Position numbers and translations under genes: made by a program
The notes under the pieces: generated by a model
The model's input: the letters and a program-made list of their open reading frames with translations, nothing else
Databases searched by the model: none
What the model was told of the DNA's origin: nothing
Part shown: piece after piece, positions 1 through 10,788 of the stretch
How positions within the stretch are numbered: position 1 is the stretch's first letter
Layout of the letters: every line of letters begins with the position of its first letter
Assembly (NCBI GenBank): GCA_003013855.2
Contig: PVNU02002353.1
Location: 2,046,001-2,110,000, forward strand
Direction: 5' to 3'
DNA: 64,000 nt
Origin: Liriodendron chinense
Lineage: Eukaryota > Streptophyta > Magnoliopsida > Magnoliales > Magnoliaceae

Positions 1-293
1 CTATATAAGTGATGTAATCAGACCATTATTATTAATTAATAAAATTCCAAAATTTCTTTTCTACTATGGATTAAACAATAACCATGTGGATTTAAAGTTT
101 TGCAAACTTAAGGTAGACAGTGATGATCTTCTTCGTCACACCTTGCCCTGGGTCATTCATTCTTTGTGTGGTAAAGCGTTCAATTCACCACACCACCCAG
201 CATGTGAGATACCAACTATGGCTAAGAACTGAATCTTGATCTGGCCAGACATTTGATAATCATGAGGTGGGCCACACCAGGTATGTGCCCAGG

Positions 294-824
294 AGGTGCG
301 GCTTGGCTGATGACCTGAACACAAAATGGTGTCAAAGCTCTGTGAGTCCTACCATGATGTATGTTTTTTATCCACACCATCCATCCATTTTTTCAGCTCG
401 TTTTAAGGCATGAGACAAAAAATGAGGCAAATACAAAGCTCAAGTGGACCACACCTCAGGAAACAGTGAGGAGAATGATGTCCACTGTTGAAACCTTCTT
501 AGGGCCCACAGTGATGTTTATTTGTTATCCAACCTCTTTATAAGATCACAAAGAGCTGATGGATGGAAATCAAACACAAATATCATCTTGATCTAAAACC
601 TCAGTGGCCTCCAAAAAATTTCCTACGGTGATTGTTCAATCCCCACTCTTCCGTGTGGTGCGCTCTACTTGAATATTGGATCTGCCTCGTTTTTGGTCTC
701 ATGCCTAAAAATGAGCTGGAAAAATGGATGGACGGTGTGGTTAAAACACATACATAATGGTGGACCCACAGAGCTTTTACACAAGCTTGCTGGATGGTGT
801 TTGGGTCATCAGCCAACCCGCGTC
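294..824. mobile_element. Foldback MITE, Mutator-type (family FB), copy 1
   Basis: The left half (around 340-480) and right half (around 650-770) are reverse complements of each other, so the element is nearly one long inverted repeat. The ends GTGCGGCTTGGCTGATGACC (297-316) and GGGTCATCAGCCAACCCGCG (803-822) pair. Flanks tgtgcccagg (284-293) and tgtgccccgg (825-834) look like a 10-bp target duplication with one mismatch. Length and TSD size fit a non-autonomous MULE. No coding capacity; the short reading frames here are incidental. Confidence 0.7.
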
Positions 825-917
825 TGTGCCCCGGTCAGCACATCTTATAACGGAACCTGCCTAATTTTTAGGCCACGGCATTTGCAGTCTGGGACCCTCC
901 TGATGAAAAGCCCATGT

Positions 918-1459
918 TGTTGGGCTTGGACGCCTCAAACCTTCTTGCATGAAGACCACCGACCGGTCGGCCGATCGATCGGGCAGTTTCCTTTTTGGAC
1001 TTGGTTTCTTGCGCGGTTTTGCGCAAGGAGTTTCTAATTCTAGTTTTCTCCTATTTAAGGAGATGTAATCCGAGATTAGGGTTGCCGCCAGTGGCCGCCA
1101 GTGGGCCAAGGGATTGAGAGGGTTCTAGGGTAAGAGAAAGAGCTAGGGAGGAAGCTTGGAGTTCTCTGGGATGAGGGAAAGGGCTGTGTTTGTCCTTCTC
1201 ATGTGAGAATTAGCTTCGAGTAGCTTGGGATTTCTCTTGTGGGCTGTGATCCAGGGTATTTCTTCTGTAATCTCTTGTAACTTCTAATTCATAGTGGATT
1301 GATGTCGCTTTGTGCCGTGGTTTTTTTACCCTTGAGGGGTTTTTCCATGTAAAAAATCGGTTTGCCTTCTTGTGTGTGATGATTTGCTTGTTGATTGCCA
1401 TTGTGGTGTGCTCCTCGCCTGCTTTGATTGCTTCCGCTGCGGGGCTCCTAACCCCAACA
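918..1459 (+). repeat. 5' LTR of the 918-2489 element
   Basis: Direct repeat of 1876-2489. U3 begins TGTTGGGCTTGG and carries GACCGGTCGG followed by CCGATCGATCGG within the first 70 bp. A TATA-like tatttaagg lies around 1050. It ends ccccaaca next to the primer site. Confidence 0.9.
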
Positions 1460-1461
1460 AG

Positions 1462-1472
1462 TGGTATCAGAG
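1462..1472 (+). other. Primer binding site (initiator Met-tRNA)
   Basis: TGGTATCAGAG follows the 5' LTR by two bases, the expected position for reverse-transcription priming. The interior from here to 1875 has no open gag-like frame. Confidence 0.85.
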
Positions 1473-1875
1473 ATAAAAGTTGGGAAGGAGGCAGAGAGAA
1501 TCTGAGACGAGACATCAATGAGATCTTCTAGCATGGGATTCGTTGTGGAGAAGGATTCCGTGAAAGAAAAATCGGTATCTATGGAAGAAGTAGAGCTGAG
1601 GAAGGTGGATCGGTACGCCAATTTCTCAATCAGGTTTATCGACTGCGATCGGGTTTGATCGGGAGCACTATTCATGGTGGAGCTGTGGGATTGGTAGCGG
1701 GATCCACGATTGCTTGTGTGTGGCATGCGCAAGGGCCACATGAGCGAGCGGGTGATGAGGTGCAAGTTTGAAGTGGATGAGGCATGAGAAGTGGTAGAGC
1801 TATGATGACAACGAAGTAGAGATGAAGATGGTGCGTGGCGAGATGTTGCATGAAGATTTGAGTCGTGGTGGAGTT

Positions 1876-2489
1876 TGTTGGCCTTGGACGCCTCAAACCT
1901 TCTTGCATGAATACCACCGACCAGTCGGCCGACCGGTCGGTCACGTTGGAGATGAAGAGAGCAAGTTGCTGGAGCCTTTTTGGGCCATCCAACCGGTCGG
2001 TCGACCGGTCAGGCAATTTCCTTTTTGGACTTAGTTTCTTGCGCAGTTTTGTTTAAGGAGTTTCTAATTCCGATTTTCTCCTATTTAAGGAGATGTAATC
2101 CGAGATTAGAGTTGCCGCCAGTGGCTGCCAATGGGCCAAGGGATTGAGAGGGTTCTAGGGTAAGAGAAAGAGCTAGGGAGGAAGCTTGGAGTTCTCTGGG
2201 ATGAGGGAAAGGGCTGTGTTTGTCCTTCTTATGTGAGAATTAGCTTCGGGGTAGCTTGGGATTTCTCTTGTGGGCTGTGATCCAGGGTATTTCTTCTGTA
2301 ATCTCTTGTAACTTCTGATTCATAGTGGATTGGTGTCGCTTTGTGCCGTGGTTTTTTACCCTTGAGGTGTTTTTCCACGAAAAAAATCGGTTTGCCTTCT
2401 TGTGTGTGATGATTTGCTTGTTGATTGCCATTGTGGTGTGTTCCTCACCTACTTTGATTGCTTCCGCTGCGGGGCTCCTAACCCCAACA
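1876..2489 (+). repeat. 3' LTR of the 918-2489 element
   Basis: Same sequence as 918-1459 plus about 72 bp (within about 1940-2012) holding extra GACCGGTCGG-type palindromes. Terminal CA at 2488-2489 is followed directly by the target duplication catgt. Confidence 0.9.
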
Positions 2490-2636
2490 CATGTCTCACA
2501 CCCACCAGCCCAAAGTAGGGTTGCATCTACTGCATTAAAAAATTCATCTCCATACGAGGTGTGTGTGGGACATACAGCTATGAACTTCCTTTCTAGCTAG
2601 CCTCTTCCTTACCCCGAATAGTAGCACTCGTTCTGT

Positions 2637-2643
2637 TATAAAG
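2637..2643 (+). promoter_or_regulatory. TATA box of TSB-like copy 1
   Basis: TATAAAG 35-41 bp upstream of the ATG at 2678. The block 2588-2677 aligns with the promoter block 18401-18571 of copy 2 (shared ctttctagc.agcctcttcc and the TATA region), which supports a conserved core promoter. The LTR element ends 148 bp upstream, so older upstream control sequence has been displaced. Confidence 0.5.
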
Positions 2644-2677
2644 CCCCATCCCTCACCTGCCTTCTTTCTCTGTGAAA

Positions 2678-5600
2678 ATGGAGATTACTCATAGAATTCT
2701 ACCCATTTCCCATTATCGTTTGCATTTTTCTATACTGAGAAATCCTACCTATCTAAGGTCCCAATATCCTTCATCTTTGTCTACCATGCCCGAAATTTAC
2801 AGCAATACATCTACACGTTGCCTTGGAACTTCCCATGATACAACAACGTCATACATATTAGATTCAGATGCTTCCAGAAATCAATCTTCTACGAAGACAC
2901 TTTGGGAGAAAGAGACAGCCACGGCTACCAACGGGAAGTTTGGGAGGTATGGAGGGAAGTTTGTGCCGGAGACGCTCATCAGTTGCTTGTCCCAGCTTGA
3001 AGCTGAGCTCAACTCCATTGCCGGGGACCCATAATTTCAGGTTTGTTTTTAGAATGGCTTAGTCCTTGATTATCTTAAGCCGTGTTTGGATGCACAAGTG
3101 AACTGCATTGTGAAGATTCGGTTTTGTCGGTTTAAATTAAATAAATTGACCAATCTACATTATAATTACTAGTTTTGCAAGGAAGAAATCTCAAGTTGGA
3201 AGTGGTTTCTTTGAATTACAACACTCCAATTATCTTACACCTGTTTGAAGAGCACGGTTTCAAGACTCAGTGAATCAGATCGACTTGTTTGGTCCTCAGT
3301 TGACTCACAACTTAGCTGAGTCGATTTCAATTCTGACTCGTGGTGAGGACCAGAGACTCAGGTCCTGAGTTCATGGGCAACTCAATTGGAATAATGGAAA
3401 TTCACTTGTGAGTTTTGGTTGCACGTGCCATTAACCTGTGTACATAATGACATGTAGGCGGAGTTGGCCACGATGCTGAGGGACTACGTCGGGAGAGAGA
3501 CACCTCTATACTTTGCTGGAAGGCTCACTCAATACCACATGAATGCCAATGGAGATGGGCCACTTAGATATCTTAAGAGAGAGGACCTCAATCATAGTGG
3601 GGCCCACAAGATCAAAATGCCATTGGACAGGCAATGCTCGCCAAGCGTATGGGGCGAAATTGTGTCGTGGCAGCCACCGGAGCTGGGCAGCACGGCCTAG
3701 CGGTGGCCTCTGCATGTGCACGGCTCTCCTTGCAGTGTACAATATACATGGGCTTGCTAGACATGGAAAAACAATCCTCCAATGTACTCTTGATGAAGCT
3801 GCAAGGTGCTCAGGTATATTGTTTATATTTTGGACCTCGAGTCTAGCCCATATCCAGCCCTTTTACTAATTTGTGGTAAATTCGCCGTGAACCTGGTTCA
3901 AACCAGGTCTAAGAGAACATTAAGAACCTTTTATCATCTGTTGGCCCACTTACCATTGGGGTTGAAAGTCCAGTTCTGTCTATAATCATTGGGCCTGAGT
4001 CAGGCCCAAGCCCAGACCATGGTGGCCTTTCCTTTGATAGAGCTATTACAAGTTTTCAAAACGCATGTCTACAACAACTTCGTGTGTGTAGGTTAATGGT
4101 GTTGAAGGAAGTTTTAAAGATGCCACGTCGCAGCAATCTGCCATTGGGTTGAGAACCTAGCGACAACCTTCTACTTATTAGGGACTGTCGTGGGGCCCCA
4201 CCCATGTCCAACCATGGTTCGTGAATTTCAAGCCGTGATTGGAAAAGAGACAAGGAGGCAGGCCATGGAGAAATGGGGTGGTAAACCAGATGTGCTTGTT
4301 GCATGTGTAGGAAGTGGGTCGAATGCGATAGGCCAATTTCATGATTTTGTGGGAGATGCTGATGTGAGGCTGATAGGTGTGGAGGCCGGTGGATTAGGCC
4401 TTGAAAGTGGTAGACATTCTGCAACATTGGCAAGAGGAGAGGTGGGCGTTTATCATGGGGCCATGAGCTATTTGCTGCAAGATGATGATGGCCAGATAAT
4501 TGGCCCCTACTCCATTGGTGTAGGGTATGTGCTCAAATGCTTCTTTGTTGTAATTTCATACATGTGTGGCTAATACCTCTAAAATCTTTTAGAGGAATGA
4601 TACAATACTTCTGGTCGCATGGGAGCTCCCACTATTTTTAGGCAACTCCCAAAAAATATTGGGGCCCATTGTTCGAACGGCCTAGATTGGATGCATATAT
4701 GCCAAACTAATAATAATAATAATAATAATAATTCTAGTTCAGTTTTGCATTGTTTTAAGTGTTTGATAAACATGCTATACTTTTGTTAGCTTAGAGTACC
4801 CAGGAGTTGGACCAGAGCTTAGCTTTCTCAGAGACACAGGGTGCGCCGCTGTAGAGAGTTCTAAAGCGTAACAGATCAACAAGCTGTGGATGGTACGTTA
4901 ATTTCAACAAGAGGACATATACAATGATCTGTCTATGGCGCCCACCTTTTGGTGATCCAAACCTTTCATAAGTGGGGACAACATGGTGGATGGGAACTAA
5001 CCCTAACAGTTTCCCCCCATCAGATGGTCGTAATTGTTTCCTTTGATTTAAGTTTGGAGCGTTAGTTTTGATTGTTGATTTTCGTCAGATGAATGGGATC
5101 ATCTGATTTAGAAGATATCGAGGAGTGGCCCATTAAGATGGTAAACTCCACCAGATCAATGGATTAAATTACTGAAAGTTGGTACTACTTGTGCTGTTAA
5201 AATATACTGGGACCAACAGAATATTAGGTTTCTTTCGACCTAGGATAATGTAATGCCTTTAAAAAAGAGGACCCACAGACCGGTATACTCAAGATTTCAG
5301 TTCCTGCAAGTAGGGCCATGGTTCGGTGTTCCAACTACTGGGCCCACAGCGAATGGATGATGTCCAAAAATCTCCTTCACAAGGAAAATTCCTAACCTTT
5401 TCGACTATGGCTTGCGAATCATAGTTTAAAACTCGGAAAAGCTTTATTCGACTTGACCAGATTCTCTAAGAATCTAGAAAAACTTGATCTGGTCACGACT
5501 CAGTCAAAACTTAAGAAAACTCGACTTGATTGGGCAAAACTTCATAAAAAGTTGATAAAACTGGACGTGACTTGGCATGTCGACATTGTTTTCATGGAAC

Positions 5601-6085
5601 TTGGCTCAAGGCCTTGGGTTGATTCAAGCTTTCATGTTTTTTATACTACACTGCAAATGGATGGTCAAGAAGAAGACTATAATAATGGTCCACATTCAAC
5701 TGAATAAAGTCCCAAGATCTATGGATAGGATTTGCTATCTAATAGATTTTGGGCCATGGTCCATCCATGGTGTTCTGAGTACTGAATCATGTTCCCCACT
5801 TGTCCATGCTGAAAACCTCTCTCTCACATATACATCTGATCTGGCCATTGGTTGCATATGTCTAATGCAGCATACAAACGGGTATGCCGACTAGAGGGAA
5901 TAGTCCCACCACTAGAGGCGTCCCATGCATTGGCATTTCTAGAGAAGCTATGCCCTACATTGGCCAGTGGCACAAGGGTCGTCGTTACTTGCAGTGGTCG
6001 TGGAGACAAGGACATTCCCACCGTCTTCAAATGCAATCATGGTCTGAATGAAGGGATAGACACGTTACGAATTCTTGGTTTCTGA
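2678..6085 (+). pseudogene. Tryptophan synthase beta-like pseudogene, copy 1
   Basis: Five exons by comparison with copy 2: 2678-3040, 3458-3813, 4092-4524, 4790-4892, 5871-6085. The ancestral protein was a plastid-targeted PLP enzyme of the TrpB family (HSGAHKI, ATGAGQHG, ACVGSGSN, LEYPGVGPE, SGRGDKD are all readable). It is broken by: TAA at 3032-3034, where copy 2 has GAA, two codons before the exon 1 donor; a 1-nt deletion in the PLP-lysine motif (around 3611-3616; exon 2 is 356 nt instead of 357); a 1-nt deletion near 4131-4134 (exon 3 is 433 instead of 434); and an 8-nt insertion near 4847-4854 (exon 4 is 103 instead of 95). All splice borders still read GT/AG. The last exon is open to TGA at 6083-6085. 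It shares the unusual active-site residues of copy 2, so those changes came before the duplication. A shortened transcript could be made, but no full-length enzyme. Confidence 0.92.
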
Positions 6086-6103
6086 ATTGCCAATAGTCTG
6101 TAC

Positions 6104-6209
6104 GAATGGGCTCAATCCAAACCATTGACCTGCTCGGACCCACCACGCATGGGGCCGAATGGGCTCAATCCAAACCATTGACCTGCTCGGACCCACCAAG
6201 GATGGGGCC
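6104..6209 (+). repeat. 53-bp tandem duplication downstream of TSB-like copy 1
   Basis: Two adjacent 53-bp units each starting gaatgggctcaatccaaacc, at 6104 and 6157. Copy 2 and the third copy carry only one unit at this place (about 21130 and 39520), so the duplication is specific to copy 1. Confidence 0.85.
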
Positions 6210-7437
6210 GCTCCAAAAGTCTTCTTAACTGCAAGGTTACTGGAACGTTTCCAAGGGAGTACGATGTCTGTAAGAGCTATGATAAGCCAACGTGTGTGAA
6301 CAAGTCAGTTAATGCACATGCCACAATATATGCCAGCATGGTAGACTGGAAAATCTCCAAACCATGCATCAGGTGGACTTCACAGTGTATATTTTACTGC
6401 CCAAAGATAAAGGCGGTCCACTCAGCTATTGTGCCATGATATTAGAAATAAATGGAAGGGTTAGAAATCTTGGGACTATTGCTTTTCACAACCAGCATTT
6501 ATTCAGTTACTGTGGTTCACAGGACGACTGAACCCATTTGATTGTTGGAACAGGCAATCTAACGTAGTGGTACTCTTTTCACTGATGGGTTAGCTATTGG
6601 GACGCAGATTTCCTGGGAAATGCTTTATGTGGGGGCCAACGTGATGTTTGTGAGAAATCCACTCCATTATTGAAATATTTGTAGCCCTACAGGAGTTTTG
6701 AACTAGGCTAATATTTTTTTTTTTCAGTTCATCCCAATAGGAATGACGTAATGAACAACATGGATTTGATATAAATATCACTATGGTCTCAATGTTGGGA
6801 ATTTCCCCCACCCACCTTTTCCTATAGTGCAGCCCTTAGTCCGGGATCCAGCTCATTTTTGCTCAAATATCTTGAAATAAGCTCGCGAAACAGTCACAAA
6901 CACCATGGGGAACTTCCTGCAAATGCTTTGGCGGGAAATCTCCGTCCTTGCTATTGCTCCTTATTTGTACCAAAAGCTGACAGATCAGATATATGGAGTT
7001 AGCCCAGTTAGCACGCCTAAGTTCCCAGAAGGCAGATAATATTTACGATTACCAACTTAGTAGATAAGGACGAGTATCCGTTATAAACACACGTTAGAAG
7101 CAAGTGACATTTTAAAACGCAGTAACTGCTCATTCCTATTAGAAGCATGTGAAGGTGTCAATAAATTGTAGAGGCAAATACAAAGAAACAATCAATCAAT
7201 CTCAAAATCTTATACCCAAAATACAAACCTATACCAATACAATGCTGATGATGATTTTAGCATAGCTTCGTAGCTTAGTATTCCTCCACCATGCCTCACC
7301 CATGGATACTTAGCTTATGAGTAGCAACAGATTGTCCCTATGATCACCCATGAGTATCAATAGTACCCTTCTGTTTGTACCTGTGCATTGGACCTAAAGG
7401 AAGACTATAGCTTAGAATCTGCCTGCCTACACTCATA
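6210..7437. other. Intergenic DNA downstream of TSB-like copy 1
   Basis: 6210-6360 still aligns with the 3' flank of the third copy (39570-39720). 6540-6830 holds a degraded foldback-type stretch (tgtgggggccaacgtgatg around 6628). The rest is unremarkable AT-rich sequence. No coding region supported. Confidence 0.5.
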
Positions 7438-8430
7438 TGTTGGGCCAACCGAAGTTGTAATTGTTAAAAAAGGGTGTTTTTTAAAACATTTTTAAAAGAA
7501 AAAAGGTGTTTGGTTTTTTGTCCTATATCGGATGGGAGAAAAGTTTTTACCTCTTTATAAGTAGGGTGTTGTGCACCTTACTTATTTATGGTAGAAGAGA
7601 TGGAGAATGGTGGCTTGCGTTTCGCACTGGAACACCGCGCACGGGCTCGGTCTCGGGCTCGGGCACGGGCTAGGTGCGAGGGCGTGGGCACGTGATGCAG
7701 TGTGGCTGTAAAGGCGCTAGTGGCGCACTTGGCACTTCGCACGTGCTGGGTTCGGAACAGAGGAGGTACTGTGGGTGGGAGGTCTGACAGAGAGACTTCT
7801 CTGCTTTTTATAGAGAGCTGTAGGGCTAATTAGAGGGACCTGTGTAACTGCTCATACAGTAACGGTCCATACCATGCAGTAACAGCTGCATGTGGCTAGC
7901 CCAACAGTCAGAAACGGTAAGCCATTGAGTCTAAACAGCCAACATGCAGGTGCATAACTCTCACTTGCACAACAGTCAGAAACTGCCATAAACGGCTAGT
8001 TTCTCACAATAACCAGAAAACGGCTAGTGCCATTATGGCTCTGGACCAAAACTGCCAGCCACCTTTGTCTATATAAACCGGACATGTCTGGTTCATTCCA
8101 ATAAAACAACAACAACAGCAATCACAACTTCGAATACTGAACCAGCACCCATCTTAGTCTTAGCCTCTCGGTTTGGTTGAAATAAACCAAACCACTTAGA
8201 CCAGTGTAGTAATCTATTGCTGCCAGAAGAAGACTGTCATTCTTTTCTTTTTTTCTTTTTCTTTATCTGCCAGACTGTGTTACTGAGTTCCATAGTGGTT
8301 CCTTCGTTTCTTGCTGAACGCAGAACCACATAAGGCTCATTGTATCCTGGAAGCAATCCACCTGCAACCTATCAGCAGAATCAAAATTATATTGAGTAGG
8401 GGTGAATTACGCTTTAAGGACAGCGTGTTT
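7438..8430 (+). mobile_element. Probable copia-type LTR (solo or truncated)
   Basis: Starts TGTTGGGCCAACC and continues with the 'tcctatatcggatgggag...cctctttataag' arrangement (around 7520-7562) common near the 5' end of plant copia LTRs. There is a second TATA (ctatataaacc, near 8070) and an AATAAA near 8100. No second LTR, PBS or polyprotein follows, and I could not identify the 3' end or a TSD, so the end is approximate. Confidence 0.5.
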
Positions 8431-9622
8431 TTCACGTGCTTCAGCCTGTCCCTTTTTTCTCGGTTTTTTTCAATTATTTATTTTTAAATATCAGAAAATT
8501 TTCAACAGTAATTTCTAGTATTGTATCACTCCGCTCATCAGCATGCAACTTCAAAAGCACTCTGCTGCTCTCCGCCTGGGTAGCCTTTGTGTTAACACAT
8601 TACGATTCATCACATTTCGAAATCTGCATCCATCTCGTCCCAATTCTGCCTGTTTAATAATACAACTGCTGTGCCTTCACAAGTCCTTGATTGGCAAGGA
8701 AAAAAAGGGATCATTGGAGGGGAGCCCCAGCCTCCACAAATCATCTGGTTTAATAGACGAGCATAACATTGTTGGACGAATAGACGTGGTTCATTGAACC
8801 ATAGACCGCTCTGTCTTAATGCCAGGGTCAGCGGTGAATCACGGTTTGGACCGGACCCACATCTGTCCTGGCACGCCCATGCACAGCAAAACCATGCATT
8901 CCGCGTGGCCGAAAACCACATCAACGCACCTGTATGTACCACACAAGTATTTGTGGTTGCCTGCACATTAACGTGACTCACCTAACTACTGGGACTTGTG
9001 TATCTGATTCTTGGGACAGGATGTTAATCGTAGATTGCCGAATCTACTCAATCAGGCCCACTTTACAGAAAAATCTTACACAGGAATCTACTGTGGTTCT
9101 ATCCTAACTGAGGGGTTGGCTGCTTCTGCCAGGCTAGCATTTGTGGTTGGGCGTGTTAACCGACTTGGACGTTCCTCAAAGGTCTGTTTCATGAATAAAC
9201 TGTGACTTGTACACGTGAAAATGATGCTAAGGAGTACAGGTTAGCATTTATGGCTTCGCGTGTTAACTGACTTGCACGTGCCTCTGGCTTATCAAAGGTC
9301 TGTTTCATGAACTGTGACTTGTACCCGTGAAAATAATGCTGAGTATGGATTCTTGTCATTAAGTACTATTTAAGGGCTAAAATGCTGTTGAGGGCCATAA
9401 AAGAGGCTATCAAATCAATTACACAACCTCAAGATCCATTCTATAGAGTTTGCAATGTGTTGGACTTTATTAGACTTTATTATATCTTCATCAAATAAAT
9501 TCCATCCTCATAGAGTTTGTGATATGTTAAATTTTATCATATCCTTCAAAATATAGAATCTTAATCCATAAACATTACTTGTAACTTTATAAATGATCAG
9601 AATAGGTGTTACTCGTGCAACA
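8431..9622. other. Intergenic DNA, no supported gene
   Basis: Short frames only, none with a recognisable domain. A phrase near 9140-9205 (gcatttgtggttgggcgtgttaac, gtctgtttcatgaa) recurs at about 9241-9315, giving a local direct duplication of roughly 100 bp. Confidence 0.5.
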
Positions 9623-9631
9623 ACTTAGTGG

Positions 9632-10144
9632 GGGACACGGCTTAGGTGGATCGGTGGATCCCTGATTGTGGGGCCCAGTGTCATATATTTGCCTAACATC
9701 CATGCCACTGTTCATCCATTTTGAAAACTCATTTTAGGTCATGATCCAAAAAATGAAGCAGATTCAAATCTCAGGTGGACCACAATACACAAAACAGTAG
9801 TAATTGACCATTAAAAACCTATCATGGGCCACAAAAGTTTTGGATCAAGCATATATTTGTATGATCTCTTCATTCAGGTCTTTATGACCTTATAAACATG
9901 TTGGATGGAAAATAAACATTCCGGTAGCCCCCATGAAAATATTAATGGTGGGGATTCAACCACAACTGTTTCATATGGTGTGGTCTTCCTAAGATTTGGA
10001 TTTGCTTAATTTTGTACATAATGTCATAAAATGAGCTGTGAAAATGGACGGACAGTGTGGATGTAATGTAGATACATCAAAGTGGGCTGCACAGTCAGGG
10101 ATCCCACTGACCTCAGTAGATCCAAGGATCCACCAAACCGCGCC
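9632..10144. mobile_element. Foldback MITE FB, copy 2
   Basis: Inverted halves around 9690-9830 and 9960-10090. Termini GGGACACGGCTTAGG and its partner at 10130-10144. Flanking acttagtgg (9623-9631) and acctagtgg (10145-10153) form a 9-bp target duplication with one mismatch, the size expected for Mutator-type transposition. Confidence 0.65.
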
Positions 10145-10150
10145 ACCTAG

Positions 10151-10191
10151 TGGGTGTTGCCCTTATCCTTTGGGGCCCACTTTGATGAATG

Positions 10192-10225
<34 letters not shown>

Positions 10226-10660
10226 CAACATTGCCCATCCAGTTTTTGAGTTATTTTAGAAGGTTGTTTCAGAACTTAAGTAGATACAAATCTTTGGTGG
10301 ACCATATCATTGGAAAAAGTGGTGAATGACCATTAAAAACTTCTTTGGAGGGCTACAAAAGTTTTGGATCAAGTTGACTTTTTGTATTTTCCCTTCATCC
10401 AGGTCTATTTGACCTTATCAACGGGTTGGGTGGCAACCGGACGTTATGGATCTGCTTAAGGTGGGCTTTGGGAAGTTTTTAATGGTGGGTGTTTATTCAC
10501 CACTGTTTCTTGTGTTGTGGTCCACCTAAGATTAGGATCTACTTAATTTTTGGGACCACGTTCTAAAATAGGGTGGGAAAACGAATGGAGAAATAAAACA
10601 CATCATCAAGGTGGGACCCACGAACATGTTAACACTGACTAAGGTGTTACCCCCACCTAA
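10151..10660. mobile_element. Foldback MITE FB, copy 3 (abutting copy 2)
   Basis: GGTGTTGCCC near 10154 pairs with ggtgttaccccc near 10642. The same internal foldback halves as copy 2 follow. A run of 29 T (10192-10220) interrupts the left half. It abuts or is nested at the right end of copy 2; exact borders are uncertain. Confidence 0.5.
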
Positions 10661-10753
10661 TCGGCTCCCTTCGTAGAATATTTACAAGAGATTTTCATTA
10701 GTTAGGATTCCACATTTTGAAGGATAATGATAAAGTCCAACACATTACAACCT

Positions 10754-10788
<35 letters not shown>

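Larger units (their letters stand above)
918..2489 (+). mobile_element. Miniature non-autonomous LTR retrotransposon (TRIM-like, probably Ty1/copia class)
   Basis: Two direct LTRs (918-1459, 542 bp; 1876-2489, 614 bp) begin TGTTGG and end CCAACA. A perfect 5-bp target duplication CATGT flanks the element (913-917 and 2490-2494). The primer binding site TGGTATCAGAG (1462-1472) is two bases after the 5' LTR and matches initiator Met-tRNA. The 416-bp interior has no recognisable gag or pol, so the element depends on other elements for mobilisation. The LTR motif gtttttccacgaaaa and the TGTTGG/CCAACA ends resemble copia LTRs; the class call is inference. The two LTRs differ mainly by about 72 bp between palindrome clusters. 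The element ends about 190 bp upstream of the first TSB-like start codon. Confidence 0.93.

Noticed and set aside
4190..4573. Reading the open exon 3 pieces (4190 and 20076) as separate short genes
   Set aside because: Each is exon 3 of the TSB-like gene starting at an internal Met and running into intron 3. The spliced model explains them better.
5453..5894. Open frames in intron 4 of copy 1
   Set aside because: Intron sequence without similarity; they lie between a clear donor (4893) and acceptor (5870).
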